This document shows, piece after piece, positions 16,437-26,357 of a stretch of 51,648 bases of DNA. Position 1 is the stretch's first letter; each line of letters begins with the position of its first letter. The position numbers were made by a program, and so were the translations under genes. The notes under the pieces are model-generated. The model saw nothing but the letters and a program-made list of their open reading frames with translations, was not told where the DNA came from and did no database searches. Origin of the DNA: Sulfurimonas sp. (GTDB lineage Bacteria; Campylobacterota; Campylobacteria; Campylobacterales; Sulfurimonadaceae); contig JALSLQ010000046.1 of assembly GCA_026988235.1 (NCBI GenBank), forward strand, positions 1 to 51,648. The letters are read 5' to 3'.

Positions 16437-16454
16437 AATCTTTAAAGTTCTAAA
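16424..16454. terminator. Bidirectional terminator-like inverted repeat at the dapB/pflA junction
   Basis: A perfect 14-bp stem (16424-16437 with 16441-16454) encloses the loop ATC. It contains both stop codons: dapB ends L-E-L-stop and pflA also ends L-E-L-stop, read from opposite arms. The stem is A+T-rich and no long U tract follows, so terminator strength is uncertain. Confidence 0.6.
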
Positions 16455-18796
16455 GCACTTTTAGCAAGTTTTGCCCATGAAGATTTTGGGTCAGCTTGTA
16501 TTGCTTCTTTATACGCTTTTTTTGCCACATCATCTCTCCATAGTTTCCCTAGAATATTCCCGAGTAAATACTTTTGCCGTGCCCGTGATTGCTTGCCCAG
16601 ATTAACAGTATCAAGTGATTTTATAACTTTTAATGCCTTGTTATACTCTTTTTTATCCATATATGCCTGATACAGCGTAAACTCTACATAAGGGCTCTCA
16701 ACATATGTCTGCGCTTTTTTTTGCAACTGCATAACTTTTTTTGCATATTTGACAATCATTGTATCATCATGACGCTCACTGCCTAATGTTACCATAGCAA
16801 CATAACGGTCAATATCTTTATAATTAAGCCTAAAAGTATCCTCTATTTTTGCCATTACATCAATCATCTTTTCTTCTTTCCCTAATCGCCTATATGTATC
16901 AAAAAGGTATCTGTAAACTTTTTTATATTTTGATTTTTTATCATCTTCTATTAAAGTGATTAAATCTTTAGCAGGTGCAATGACATCACTGTACTTACCC
17001 GTAGCAAAATCTACTTTTATATATCGATAGAGCCATTTTTTACGCTTAGCTAAATCTTTGGACTTTAAATTCTTAAGAGCTATTCGTTTAGAGAGTCCAA
17101 AATCTCCGCCTTTCATAGCACACTCATAAATACCATCATCCCATTTATCAGAAAGTGTAATATTGTATTGTTTTGATATAACAAGTACTCCTTGACATTT
17201 TTTTTGGCGTAAAGAGTCTTGCATTTCACCTTTTGCTGCGTCTTGGATGATTTTTGCAACATCCTTATATTTTGTTTTATCTAAAGATTCCAACTTATTT
17301 TTTAACGCTAGCACTTGATTGAATTTACCCTCTTGCAATAATAGCTTTGCCTTTTCATAAAGAGCACGCTTTGCAATACTATCATTTTGATATGTTTGTA
17401 TAAGTTTATCAAATTCTGCTAATTTCGCTGTAGCATTTAAGTCTGACACTTCAAAAAAGAGTGCATCTTTCGCTGTTTGCACGGCATCAACGAAGTCACC
17501 ATCCGGAAATTTTTTCAAATATTCATTCAAAGCACCTAAAGCCTTCTTCTTATCTTTCGTTTTAGCAAGCCATAACGCTCTATTTTTAAGTAAATCTTCA
17601 TATTCATCATATGTTGCATCTATTTCATCCAACATAGCATTTGCCATAGCTGCTGCGGTATTGTAATCACTATGATTCGCAAACTCCTGCATCATTTTCT
17701 GTGATGCTTTAAAATCTTCCATAAAATAACTCGGTTTTGCTTTAATAATTTTCATTGCATATTGAGCAGCTTCATTTGGTTTATAAGAAAGATATAAAGA
17801 AGCTAAATGGTATGCTGCACTTGCTGCTACTTCCAAATCTTTTGTTGTATACAAAGCTTTTTTATAATAATTTATCGCTTTTGAAGTGCCACCGGCTTCT
17901 TCAAGCATTTCACCTTTATAGATGTATCCCCATTGTGTAAATTTACTATTTTTATGTTCTGTAAATAAACGATCAAAGAAATAATCTGCATCTGTATTTT
18001 GCCCAATTTTGCTATATGCTCTAGCCATTAAAGAGAGGACTTCAGCTACATTTTCATCTGAAGAATACTCGCGTAAAAAAAATTTCGCATTATCAATCAC
18101 ATTATCCCAATCTTTAATTTTTGCATATGTTTTTATTTTATAGTATGACAATTCCGCTTTAAAAAGTGTATCAGGGTAGGCGTTAAGTACATCATTTATA
18201 GTTTCTAAACATAATTCATATTGTTTGCTTTTATAGTATTTTTTAACTTTCAAATACTCTTTGACATCTTCTATCCTTTTTATATGAACCGGATTTCCTT
18301 TTAAATCAAGACTACCGACATATGGCAACTTATCTTTGTCTAAATAAAAAGGGAACTTAAGTGCGATTTGAGAAACTTCCTCTTTTTTAAATAAAGGAAA
18401 GTTTTTTTTAAACCCTATAACACTCCAATGTTTTGAGCTATTTACATCAGCATTAAAGACTTCATTATCTACGGCTAAGTCAAATATTTCTGGAATTAAT
18501 TTAATTTTATAAAAAGGTGTAATGACAACAAAAAACTTATCCTCTTTTGTTAACGTATCTACTTTAAAAAAGTTATTTTGAATGTGTTGAAGATTTCGTG
18601 ATGGTCTTTTTGAAAATATACATATTATTTTTTTTACGGTATTAAAATCATTTTTGATTTCTTTACATGTAAAGGGATTAGCATCTCGTATGTCAAGTGT
18701 CGAGTATTTCATAAAGTTATCTTTTGCACTGTCAATTGAAATTTCTAGCGCAAAAGAATTTGTAAGAATAAAGAACAAGAGTATCCATTTTAGCAA
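16442..18796 (-). CDS. pflA: Paralysed flagellum protein PflA (TPR flagellar motor scaffold)
   Basis: This 784-residue protein begins with a signal peptide (L-K-W-I-L-L-F-F-I-L-T-N-S-F-A-L) and then has an N-terminal beta-rich domain of about 200 residues. The rest consists of repeated helical pairs of TPR/Sel1 type (for example Y-Y-K-I-K-T-Y-A-K and A-L-S-L-M-A-R-A-Y-S-K-I-G-Q). Length, layout and position directly downstream of nuoN agree with PflA of Campylobacter, where the order is the same to my recollection. PflA is a periplasmic spoke of the large Campylobacterota flagellar motor that helps hold stator complexes. The start is TTG at 18796 after AAGGGAG; no ATG is nearby. A TTACATGTAA in a 14-bp palindrome occurs at 18663. 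Confidence 0.85.
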   Translation of the reverse strand: MLKWILLFFILTNSFALEISIDSAKDNFMKYSTLDIRDANPFTCKEIKNDFNTVKKIICIFSKRPSRNLQHIQNNFFKVDTLTKEDKFFVVITPFYKIKLIPEIFDLAVDNEVFNADVNSSKHWSVIGFKKNFPLFKKEEVSQIALKFPFYLDKDKLPYVGSLDLKGNPVHIKRIEDVKEYLKVKKYYKSKQYELCLETINDVLNAYPDTLFKAELSYYKIKTYAKIKDWDNVIDNAKFFLREYSSDENVAEVLSLMARAYSKIGQNTDADYFFDRLFTEHKNSKFTQWGYIYKGEMLEEAGGTSKAINYYKKALYTTKDLEVAASAAYHLASLYLSYKPNEAAQYAMKIIKAKPSYFMEDFKASQKMMQEFANHSDYNTAAAMANAMLDEIDATYDEYEDLLKNRALWLAKTKDKKKALGALNEYLKKFPDGDFVDAVQTAKDALFFEVSDLNATAKLAEFDKLIQTYQNDSIAKRALYEKAKLLLQEGKFNQVLALKNKLESLDKTKYKDVAKIIQDAAKGEMQDSLRQKKCQGVLVISKQYNITLSDKWDDGIYECAMKGGDFGLSKRIALKNLKSKDLAKRKKWLYRYIKVDFATGKYSDVIAPAKDLITLIEDDKKSKYKKVYRYLFDTYRRLGKEEKMIDVMAKIEDTFRLNYKDIDRYVAMVTLGSERHDDTMIVKYAKKVMQLQKKAQTYVESPYVEFTLYQAYMDKKEYNKALKVIKSLDTVNLGKQSRARQKYLLGNILGKLWRDDVAKKAYKEAIQADPKSSWAKLAKSALEL

Positions 18797-18827
18797 ATTC
18801 TCTCTCCCTTACTTCTATAATTTACGA

Positions 18828-20336
18828 TTAATATCCACTATTATATACAAAATCTGTAATAAACTCTAAAAGTGGGTTTATTGCAACAAAAGCAAATATA
18901 GTTCCTACAGCAGCTATTCCTATAATGGTTTTAAGTGCCAATGTAGCATTTGCAACATACATCTGCCCATTATTGCCCATCACTGGTTCTTTCATAAACA
19001 TATAGACTATGAGTTTTAAGTAGTAATACCCTGCAATAGCAGAGTTAAGTGCCATTATAAGTGCAAGAATTGTGTACCCACTCGTTACCGCCGCACTAAT
19101 CAAATAGATTTTACCCCAAAAGAGTGCAAATGGAGGAATTCCCGCTAGACTCAACATAAACAGACCCATTATCATAGCAGGAACTGGTGCAGTTTTTATC
19201 ATACCTGAAAATTTGTCAAAACTATGATCTGACATTTGATGATCGGGTATACTTTTTTGACGAGATATCCAAAGCATAGAAAACGATCCTAAGTTTGTAA
19301 AACTAAATAATATCCAATATAAAAAGAGTGCACTATTGGCTTGTGTTGTTCCTATTAAAATAGCAGCCATAACAAAACCGGCATGTGAAATTGAGCTATA
19401 TGCTAACATACGCTTCACATCTGTTTGTACTAATGCCCACATATTTGCTACTGTCATTGTAACAATGACAAAAGCATATAAAACAATATCAAGCCAAACA
19501 ATGCCGCTATGTACTAAAAATTCGAAAAATCTCATAGCGACGACAAAGGCAGCAATTTTTGGCACGATTGACATGTAGCCTGCCATTGGTGCGGAAGAGC
19601 CTTCATAAACATCAGGCGCCCATGTATGAAATGGAATAAGTGATAATTTAAATGCAAATGCTGCTAGCATAAAAGCAGTACCCACGAGTACATACCCAAT
19701 GTCTGTATAACCATTTGAAGCTAATACTAAAGCAATTTTATTGATTTCAATTGAGCCTGTTAAAGCGTAAAATATCATAGCACCGAAGCTGAAAAAACCT
19801 GCTGCTAGAGCACCCATTGTGAAGTATTTAACTGCTGCTTCAAAAGATTTATCTCGGTTATGCATGGCAATTAATGTATATAATGCTAAAGAAGATGTTT
19901 CTAGCCCTACAAATATTAAAATAAGGTTATCAGTTGCAACCATGAACTGAAAACCTGCTATCATAAACAAAAATAACGCAAAAAATTCAGGATATGAAAA
20001 TTCATGAAAGCGTTTGTGTGTTAATGCTAATGGAATAAAAAGCATTGAAGCAAGAACTATAACAAACTGTGCTAAAAGAGCCAAGCCGTCAATCAGCATG
20101 ACATCAAACATACCCAATATGGTACCGTTTTGTGCAAAGAGATTAGAAGCATCGAGCAATGAGAAAAAATCCATTGCTAAAAACAATAAACTAAGACCCA
20201 CATAAAGTGATTTATGAAGTCCACCTTTGATAACATCAATCACTAAGATTAAAAGCGCACCTACAATTGGTATAAGCATAGGAGCTAGAGTCATTACATT
20301 TAATGAACCCATTGAAATATTTATTGGCGCTAACAT
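18828..20336 (-). CDS. nuoN: NADH-quinone oxidoreductase-like complex I, subunit N
   Basis: NuoN (502 residues) is one of the three antiporter-like proton-pumping membrane subunits of complex I. About 14 membrane helices are visible. The conserved pumping region includes a Glu in V-G-L-E-T-S-S-L-A-L-Y, Lys in the F-K-L-S-L-I-P-F-H-T-W-A-P-D-V-Y motif (TM7-8), and A-Y-S-S-I-S-H-A-G. It is the last gene of the nuo operon and starts on the last base of the nuoM stop (TAATG). The pflA gene follows after 31 bases, possibly on the same transcript. The numerous short reverse-strand ORFs here are shadows. Confidence 0.96.
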   Translation of the reverse strand: MLAPINISMGSLNVMTLAPMLIPIVGALLILVIDVIKGGLHKSLYVGLSLLFLAMDFFSLLDASNLFAQNGTILGMFDVMLIDGLALLAQFVIVLASMLFIPLALTHKRFHEFSYPEFFALFLFMIAGFQFMVATDNLILIFVGLETSSLALYTLIAMHNRDKSFEAAVKYFTMGALAAGFFSFGAMIFYALTGSIEINKIALVLASNGYTDIGYVLVGTAFMLAAFAFKLSLIPFHTWAPDVYEGSSAPMAGYMSIVPKIAAFVVAMRFFEFLVHSGIVWLDIVLYAFVIVTMTVANMWALVQTDVKRMLAYSSISHAGFVMAAILIGTTQANSALFLYWILFSFTNLGSFSMLWISRQKSIPDHQMSDHSFDKFSGMIKTAPVPAMIMGLFMLSLAGIPPFALFWGKIYLISAAVTSGYTILALIMALNSAIAGYYYLKLIVYMFMKEPVMGNNGQMYVANATLALKTIIGIAAVGTIFAFVAINPLLEFITDFVYNSGY

Positions 20337-21895
20337 TAGTGAACCTCCTCTATAATAGTTTTTTTAATAATTATAACTTTAGGTTTCACTAAATTAGGGA
20401 TTCTCTTTTTAGCTAACTCTGTTGTAGATTTATTATGCATTAACTGTACAATAGACTCTACTGATTTATTGATTGGTCCAAGAACCGGTTTTGGATAAAC
20501 ACCGAGCCATATAGCAACTATCACTAATGGAATTAAGCCAAAAAGCTCTTTCTTGTTAATATCTGGCAAGTTTTTATTTTTTTCATTTGTTACTTCACCA
20601 AAAAATGTTTTTTTGTATGCCCCAAGCATATAAATAGCACCAACAATGATACCTACGCCCGCTAAAATTGTTATAATGTGCGATTGTTGATAAAAACCAA
20701 GTAAACTTAAAAATTCTCCTACAAAGTTAATTGTAAGAGGCATACCAACAGAAGCCATCATCATAATACCAAAGATAGTTGCATACCTTGGCATAACCTG
20801 TGCCAAACCACCAAATTCACTCATCATTTTTGTATGGCGTCTGTCGTAAATGACACCAACGAGCATAAAGAGTGCCCCTGCTACAACACCGTGACCCAGC
20901 ATTAAAAAGATTGAACCTGAGATACCCTCAACATTAAGAGCAAATGTTCCAAGGATAATAATACCCATATGTGAAATGGACGAATAAGCAATAACTTGTT
21001 TAATGTCTTTTTGTGCATACGCAACCATCGCTGTGTAAATAACCATAATTACAGCAAGAATTGCAATCGGAATCATAAAATAAGCCGAAGCATCAGGGAA
21101 TAAAGGTAATGAAAATCTAACAAATGCATAGGTACCCATCTTTAAGAGAATTGCTGCCAGTATGACAGAACCTATAGTTGGTGCTTGACCATGTGCATAT
21201 GGCAACCATGTGTGAAATGGAAACATAGGTACTTTGATGGCAAAACCAATAAAAAATGCTGCAAAAAGCCATAATTGATATGATTGAGGTAATATAAGTC
21301 TATACCAGTCTAAAAGTGCAAAACTCCATACTCCTGTTGCCTGATAATAAAAATATGCCATAAAAAGCATACCAACAAGCATGACAAGAGAGCCTGTAAA
21401 TGTATATAAAAAGAATTTAACAGAAGCATAAATTCTTAAAGGTCCACCCCATGCACCTATAATATAGAGCATTGGAATAAGTGAAAGTTCCCAAAAAATA
21501 TAAAATACAATAGCATCAAGTGCAGCAAAGACACCAACCATAGTCATTTGTAAAAACAATAGTGTAATAATCATATATTTTACATTAGGGGTATCTGTTA
21601 AAGACCCAATACCTAAAAGTGTAAAAAATGCTGATAAAATAATGATAAATAGTGAAATTCCATCGACACCTAAGGTATAGTTAATACCAAATGACTGCAC
21701 TAAAGGTATGTTTTCCATAAACTGCATACCTGAGACATTGCCGTCAAATACATACCATAACCATAATGACAATGCAAATTCAATTGTGGCAACTGAGATA
21801 CCGTATGCACGCATACTCTCTTTTTGTATCATAAAACCAACCACAGCTGCTAACGCTGGAAAGAAAATTAATAACGATAAAATATGATCTAACAT
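20336..21895 (-). CDS. nuoM: Complex I subunit M
   Basis: NuoM (519 residues) is an antiporter-like pump subunit. The conserved motifs F-W-E-L-S-L-I-P-M (Glu in TM5), K-V-P-M-F-P-F-H-T-W-L-P-Y-A-H (TM7-8), and A-Y-S-S-I-S-H-M-G are in place, with about 14 helices. The last 30 residues, after H-N-K-S-T, form a basic tail ending K-K-T-I-I-E-E-V-H that is longer than in most NuoM and probably faces the cytoplasm. The spacing to nuoL is 3 bases, and it overlaps nuoN by one base. Confidence 0.97.
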   Translation of the reverse strand: MLDHILSLLIFFPALAAVVGFMIQKESMRAYGISVATIEFALSLWLWYVFDGNVSGMQFMENIPLVQSFGINYTLGVDGISLFIIILSAFFTLLGIGSLTDTPNVKYMIITLLFLQMTMVGVFAALDAIVFYIFWELSLIPMLYIIGAWGGPLRIYASVKFFLYTFTGSLVMLVGMLFMAYFYYQATGVWSFALLDWYRLILPQSYQLWLFAAFFIGFAIKVPMFPFHTWLPYAHGQAPTIGSVILAAILLKMGTYAFVRFSLPLFPDASAYFMIPIAILAVIMVIYTAMVAYAQKDIKQVIAYSSISHMGIIILGTFALNVEGISGSIFLMLGHGVVAGALFMLVGVIYDRRHTKMMSEFGGLAQVMPRYATIFGIMMMASVGMPLTINFVGEFLSLLGFYQQSHIITILAGVGIIVGAIYMLGAYKKTFFGEVTNEKNKNLPDINKKELFGLIPLVIVAIWLGVYPKPVLGPINKSVESIVQLMHNKSTTELAKKRIPNLVKPKVIIIKKTIIEEVH

Positions 21896-21898
21896 ATA

Positions 21899-23848
21899 CT
21901 AAACTCCTAAAGCTGATAAGAACAATAAAATCTCATCAGAATATCTTGCTGTTAGCCCGAACACTACAGCTAGTGATAGCAGTCCAACTAAACCTGCTAC
22001 CATCCATGTAAGCATTGTAGATAAATTACCACTTTGCATTTGCCTTGTTTTTTCACCTGTACCGTAAATAATACCTGCAATTCCATCAACAGTCGCATCC
22101 ACTATTTTTAAGTCAACTTTTGTCCAGAAAATTTCAGAAATTTCTCTATATGGTTTTACTATATACTCTGCATAAAAGTGAGGAATATAATATTGATTAA
22201 ATAGCAATTTATAAATAAATGAATTTTCTAGTCGACTTGTTCCATCTGGTACGCTAACTCGTGAATTATTATATTTTACATATGCAAAAATAATCATTGA
22301 AATAGCAAAAACTTGTGTACCTATGGTCATAATCCAAACTACAATTTGTGAATGCACATGATATTCAACTGCATTGAGCGCTTCTTGTACCATTTCAAAA
22401 AATGTTGTTTGAAATGCTCCGGCTATAATTGCCAAAATCACAAGCGGTGCTATAGCTAATAGCATAATTTTTGCTGCTTCATGCGGATGAAAACCAAATA
22501 GTTTAAATCTTTCTTCTCCATGAAATATAAGTGCGACAAGTCTAAATGAGTAAAATGCTGTTAAGCCTGCAGTAAATAACAATACTGCATAAATAATATA
22601 ATGATGTTCCATTACATGTAACGCTGTGTGGTTTCCAACAAATGCAGCTTCTAAAATAGCATCTTTTGAAAAGAAACCTGCAAATGGAAAAATACCCGAT
22701 AGTGCTAAAGAAGCAAGACCCATCATAATCCAAGTCCATTTCATCTTTTTTCTTAATCCACCCATCTTAAATGGGTCAAGTTCATCATCCATAGCATGCA
22801 TGACATTCCCTGCACCTAAAAACAGTGCTGCTTTAAAGAAGGCATGTGCCATAAGGTGAAATAGTGCAACCCAGTAAGCACCAAGACCTGCTGCTACAAA
22901 CATATACCCCAACTGTGAAAGCGTAGAGTAGGCAATAATTCTTTTCATATCACGGTTCACAAGAGCCATAGATGCAGCAAAAAGTGCAACAAAAGCACCA
23001 AGTGATGCTATAAAAAGACCAACATGAGGAATCAAACTATAAAGTTCATGTGAACGAATGACAAGATAAACACCAGCCGTAACCATTGTCGCAGCATGAA
23101 TAAGTGCAGAAACCGGGGTAGGTCCCTCCATCGCATCTGCAAGCCATGTATGTAGTGGAAACTGAGCCGATTTACCCATAGCACCAATAAATAAAAATAT
23201 TCCAATCCATGTAAGTGTAGAAATATCTAAAGTATGAAATGCTGCAAAAGCACCATCATATTGGAGTGTTCCAGTATTCCAATACACCAAAAATAACCCA
23301 ATAAGCATACCAAGGTCTGCTATACGGTTCATAATAAATGCTTCACTCGCTGCCCATGTAGCACTTTCTTTGTGATACCAAAAACCAATAAGACCCCACG
23401 AACAAAGACCAACACCTTCCCAACCTATAAAAAGACCAGCATAGTTGTCACTCATTACAAGTATCATCATCGAAAATACAAATGCTGAAAGCCATGCAAA
23501 GAATCTGTTAAAGCCTTTATCGTGATCCATATATCCAATAGAGTATATATGAACAACAGTAGAAACTAAAGTAACAACCATCATCATAGTCACAGAAATC
23601 TGGTCAACTACAAAACCAAAAGGAATGTATAAATCACCGGTTGCCATCCAAGTCATCATCGTTACATGTACAGGTTCTCCGCCTTTGAGTATATACATTA
23701 AAAGTATTGTACTTGAAACCAAAGAAGTGAATATCAATAAACTACCGACAATACCCGTAAAAAGCTTCTTCGGCGTCGCAGTAAAGAGTGCGGAGAACAA
23801 AGAGCCAACAAGCGGAGCAAAGAGTGCTATATATAAATATGTTTCCAT
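21899..23848 (-). CDS. nuoL: Complex I subunit L
   Basis: NuoL (649 residues) is the distal antiporter-like subunit, with a C-terminal extension that supplies the long lateral helix along the membrane arm. Typical stretches are G-W-E-G-V-G-L-C-S-W (TM5 Glu), S-A-Q-F-P-L-H-T-W-L-A-D-A-M-E-G-P-T-P-V-S-A-L-I-H-A-A-T-M-V-T-A-G-V-Y (quoted with gaps in meaning, at about 225-258), and A-Y-S-T-L-S-Q-L-G-Y-M. It starts 3 bases after nuoK. One TTACATGTAA occurs at 22612-22621 and is read L-H-V. Confidence 0.97.
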   Translation of the reverse strand: METYLYIALFAPLVGSLFSALFTATPKKLFTGIVGSLLIFTSLVSSTILLMYILKGGEPVHVTMMTWMATGDLYIPFGFVVDQISVTMMMVVTLVSTVVHIYSIGYMDHDKGFNRFFAWLSAFVFSMMILVMSDNYAGLFIGWEGVGLCSWGLIGFWYHKESATWAASEAFIMNRIADLGMLIGLFLVYWNTGTLQYDGAFAAFHTLDISTLTWIGIFLFIGAMGKSAQFPLHTWLADAMEGPTPVSALIHAATMVTAGVYLVIRSHELYSLIPHVGLFIASLGAFVALFAASMALVNRDMKRIIAYSTLSQLGYMFVAAGLGAYWVALFHLMAHAFFKAALFLGAGNVMHAMDDELDPFKMGGLRKKMKWTWIMMGLASLALSGIFPFAGFFSKDAILEAAFVGNHTALHVMEHHYIIYAVLLFTAGLTAFYSFRLVALIFHGEERFKLFGFHPHEAAKIMLLAIAPLVILAIIAGAFQTTFFEMVQEALNAVEYHVHSQIVVWIMTIGTQVFAISMIIFAYVKYNNSRVSVPDGTSRLENSFIYKLLFNQYYIPHFYAEYIVKPYREISEIFWTKVDLKIVDATVDGIAGIIYGTGEKTRQMQSGNLSTMLTWMVAGLVGLLSLAVVFGLTARYSDEILLFLSALGV

Positions 23849-23851
23849 GCT

Positions 23852-24160
23852 TTATCCTTTCATCGTTGCTAAGGCATCTAAGTCAATTGAACCATGGCGT
23901 TTGTACCATACGATAAGAAGTCCAAGACCAACTGCAACTTCAGAAGCTGCAATAGCAATTACGAAAAATGCAAACATTTGCCCAGTCATATCACCATAAT
24001 AGTGCGAAATGGCAGCAAAAGCCACATTCACTGCATTTAATAAGATTTCAGTTGCAAAAAACAGCAAAAGAAGGTTTTTTCTACGCATAACACCCACTAA
24101 ACCAATAGCAAATAAAATAGTAGATAAAACAAGATAGTGAGTTAAACCTATTTCCATCAT
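23852..24160 (-). CDS. nuoK: Complex I subunit K
   Basis: NuoK (102 residues) has three membrane helices. The key Glu residues of the proton path are visible in F-A-T-E-I-L-L-N-A-V-N (TM2) and A-S-E-V-A-V-G-L-G (TM3). Length equals the family norm. The start overlaps the nuoJ stop by four bases (ATGA), and nuoL follows after 3 bases. Confidence 0.96.
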   Translation of the reverse strand: MMEIGLTHYLVLSTILFAIGLVGVMRRKNLLLLFFATEILLNAVNVAFAAISHYYGDMTGQMFAFFVIAIAASEVAVGLGLLIVWYKRHGSIDLDALATMKG

Positions 24161-24723
24161 GAAAGCACCTTTTTATTTTTTTCTTCTTCAATTGCAGCAT
24201 CATTCATAAGTGTAATTGAAAGATCCATTTTTTTACCGGCAAGTACAATACCTGCAATCATTGCCACTAAAAGCATAATTGCAGCTACTTCAAACGGTAC
24301 AAGGTATTTTGTAAAAAGCACTAAACCAACTTCTTGGGTGTTGCCAACACCATCGATCGCAGGGTAAAGTGCTACTACATTTTGGGACACCATAGGTACT
24401 GCAACGATAACAACAACTAAAATTGCTGCCAATGTAGAAAGTCCTACAATAATATATTTGTTTCCCTTTTTCTCTTTAACATCTCTTGTTGTATCAAAAA
24501 ACATCATACCAAAAGCATACAGAGCCATTACTGCACCAGTATAGACAATAATCTGCACCGCACCTAAAAAATCAGCACCTAAAATAAAGAAAAATGCCGA
24601 TATGAAAATCATTCCTGCTGCCAATGCAGTTAATGCATATAATGCCTGTGATGTTGTCACTGTTATGAAAAACATCGCAATTGTTAAAAATGCAAACAAG
24701 TAAAACGCTATCGCTTCAAACAT
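24157..24723 (-). CDS. nuoJ: Complex I subunit J
   Basis: NuoJ (188 residues) has five predicted helices, including the conserved TM3 stretch with A-V-Q-I-I-V-Y-T-G-A-V-M-A-L-Y-A-F-G-M-M, where the helix distorts between open and closed states of complex I. A charged C-terminal tail (E-E-E-K-N-K-K) overlaps the start of nuoK. It follows nuoI by 12 bases. Confidence 0.96.
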   Translation of the reverse strand: MFEAIAFYLFAFLTIAMFFITVTTSQALYALTALAAGMIFISAFFFILGADFLGAVQIIVYTGAVMALYAFGMMFFDTTRDVKEKKGNKYIIVGLSTLAAILVVVIVAVPMVSQNVVALYPAIDGVGNTQEVGLVLFTKYLVPFEVAAIMLLVAMIAGIVLAGKKMDLSITLMNDAAIEEEKNKKVLS

Positions 24724-24735
24724 AATCTAAACTCC

Positions 24736-25353
24736 TTAATATGCTAGAGGTGTTTTTTTAACACGCTCATCTTCATGTGGTGTAATTGCACCAAAACCTT
24801 CAAACTCCATTTGAGTTCCGGCTTTCATTTTGTCTATTGGTGTCAACATATATTCATAATCAACAAAATGCTCACGCTGTTGTGATGCATTTTCATACTC
24901 TCCACCATGTGTAATAGCAAGTTCCGGACAAACTTCAGCGCAATAACCACAAAAGATACAACGCCCTAAATTAATTGTATACTCCGAAACTTCTTTACGA
25001 GAGTTTTCATCTATTTTTGTATCCATTCTAATACAATCAGAGATACAAATTTTTTCACAAAGTCCACAACCAATACAACGCTCAGTATCACTTTCCCAAA
25101 GTCTTTTCATCTCATGCACTGCACGATAACGAGGACCTATTGGCAATTTTTCTTCAGGATATTGTACAGTGTGAATATCAAATTTAATCATTTCACGAAG
25201 CACAACCCATAGACCTACAAAAAGTTCACCTCTGAAGCTTCTTTTGACAACACGCTTAAATTTACCCCAACCATCAGTAGGATAATCTTCAATATCAACT
25301 AGAAAATAACCATTATCGGCTACATTTCTGTCATTAAATTGTTCCATTTTCAT
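24736..25353 (-). CDS. nuoI: Complex I subunit I, 2x[4Fe-4S] ferredoxin-like
   Basis: NuoI (205 residues) carries clusters N6a and N6b that hand electrons to NuoB. The two motifs are C-I-G-C-G-L-C-E-K-I-C and C-I-F-C-G-Y-C-A-E-V-C-P. The N-terminal 70 residues precede the ferredoxin fold and include an amphipathic segment typical of the family, with G-P-R-Y-R before the first cluster. A 30-residue tail after Y-M-L-T-P is longer than in E. coli. The start at 25353 has a second Met two codons later; AAGGGG upstream fits either. Confidence 0.96.
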   Translation of the reverse strand: MKMEQFNDRNVADNGYFLVDIEDYPTDGWGKFKRVVKRSFRGELFVGLWVVLREMIKFDIHTVQYPEEKLPIGPRYRAVHEMKRLWESDTERCIGCGLCEKICISDCIRMDTKIDENSRKEVSEYTINLGRCIFCGYCAEVCPELAITHGGEYENASQQREHFVDYEYMLTPIDKMKAGTQMEFEGFGAITPHEDERVKKTPLAY

Positions 25354-25364
25354 TCATTATCCCC

Positions 25365-26354
25365 TTAAAACATCATCACTAAACCAGTGATTACAACATT
25401 AATCACGGCTAATGGCATTAGTACTTTCCAACATAACCACATCAATTGATCCGGTCTTACATCCGGCCAAGCAGCTCTTGTCCATAAAAAGAAGAAAAAG
25501 AAAAATGCTACTTTTCCTATAAGTCCCAATGCACCAAGCAAACTTCCATCGCCATATCCACCTAAAAAGATAAGAGGAATAACAAAGGAGATAAAGAACA
25601 TATTTGCATATTCACCGATGAAGAAAAGCCCCCATCGCATACCCGAATACTCCGTACCAAAACCATCAATAATCTCATGGTCATTTGCTATAAGGTGAAA
25701 TGGTGTACGACCTGTTTCAGCAAAAGCTGCTATCCAGAACAATACAAATGCTACCGGTTGAGACCAGATAATCCAATGACTGATTCCTCCTGTTTGGTAA
25801 TTGTTAAAATCAATCAAAGATAAAGAACCGACCATCATAATCGGTGCAAGTATCGACAAACCACTTACTACCTCATACGAAATAAATACGGCTGCAGTAC
25901 GCGCTGCTGAAAGCAATGAAAATTTATTTGCCGAGGCCATACCGCCTAATAATGGTCCAAATAGACCAACTGCCATAACACCAAGAATATATAAAATACC
26001 GATGTTTAAATCAGCGACAATAGGATGCACCGTATAACCAAAGATTGTAAACTGTGGAAAAAATGGAATTGCTGCCGCCGCTATAAATGCAGTCGCTGCA
26101 GTAATAACCGGTGCAATTTTAAAGATAGGGCCTACAACATTTGTAGGAATAATATCTTCTTTTGTAAAAAGCTTTATACCATCTGCTGCTACCTGCAATA
26201 GTCCGTATGGTCCAACATACATTGGCCCTAAACGGCGTTGCATAAATGCAAGTATCTTCCGTTCAAAATATGTACCGATACCCGCTAATGCAGAGAATAT
26301 AAGTAAAATTACTACGACTTTTATAATCGTTTCAATTAAATATGCTGTATCCAT
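25365..26354 (-). CDS. nuoH: Complex I subunit H
   Basis: NuoH (329 residues) joins the hydrophilic and membrane arms and lines the quinone cavity. Family motifs include Y-F-E-R-K-I-L-A-F-M-Q-R-R-L-G-P near the N-terminus, G-P-Y-G-L-L-Q-x-x-A-D-G-I-K-L, and A-E-T-G-R-T-P-F-H-L with the conserved acidic residues on the loop. About eight helices are seen. It lies 3 bases downstream of the second nuoG gene. Confidence 0.97.
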   Translation of the reverse strand: MDTAYLIETIIKVVVILLIFSALAGIGTYFERKILAFMQRRLGPMYVGPYGLLQVAADGIKLFTKEDIIPTNVVGPIFKIAPVITAATAFIAAAAIPFFPQFTIFGYTVHPIVADLNIGILYILGVMAVGLFGPLLGGMASANKFSLLSAARTAAVFISYEVVSGLSILAPIMMVGSLSLIDFNNYQTGGISHWIIWSQPVAFVLFWIAAFAETGRTPFHLIANDHEIIDGFGTEYSGMRWGLFFIGEYANMFFISFVIPLIFLGGYGDGSLLGALGLIGKVAFFFFFFLWTRAAWPDVRPDQLMWLCWKVLMPLAVINVVITGLVMMF

Positions 26355-26357
26355 ATA

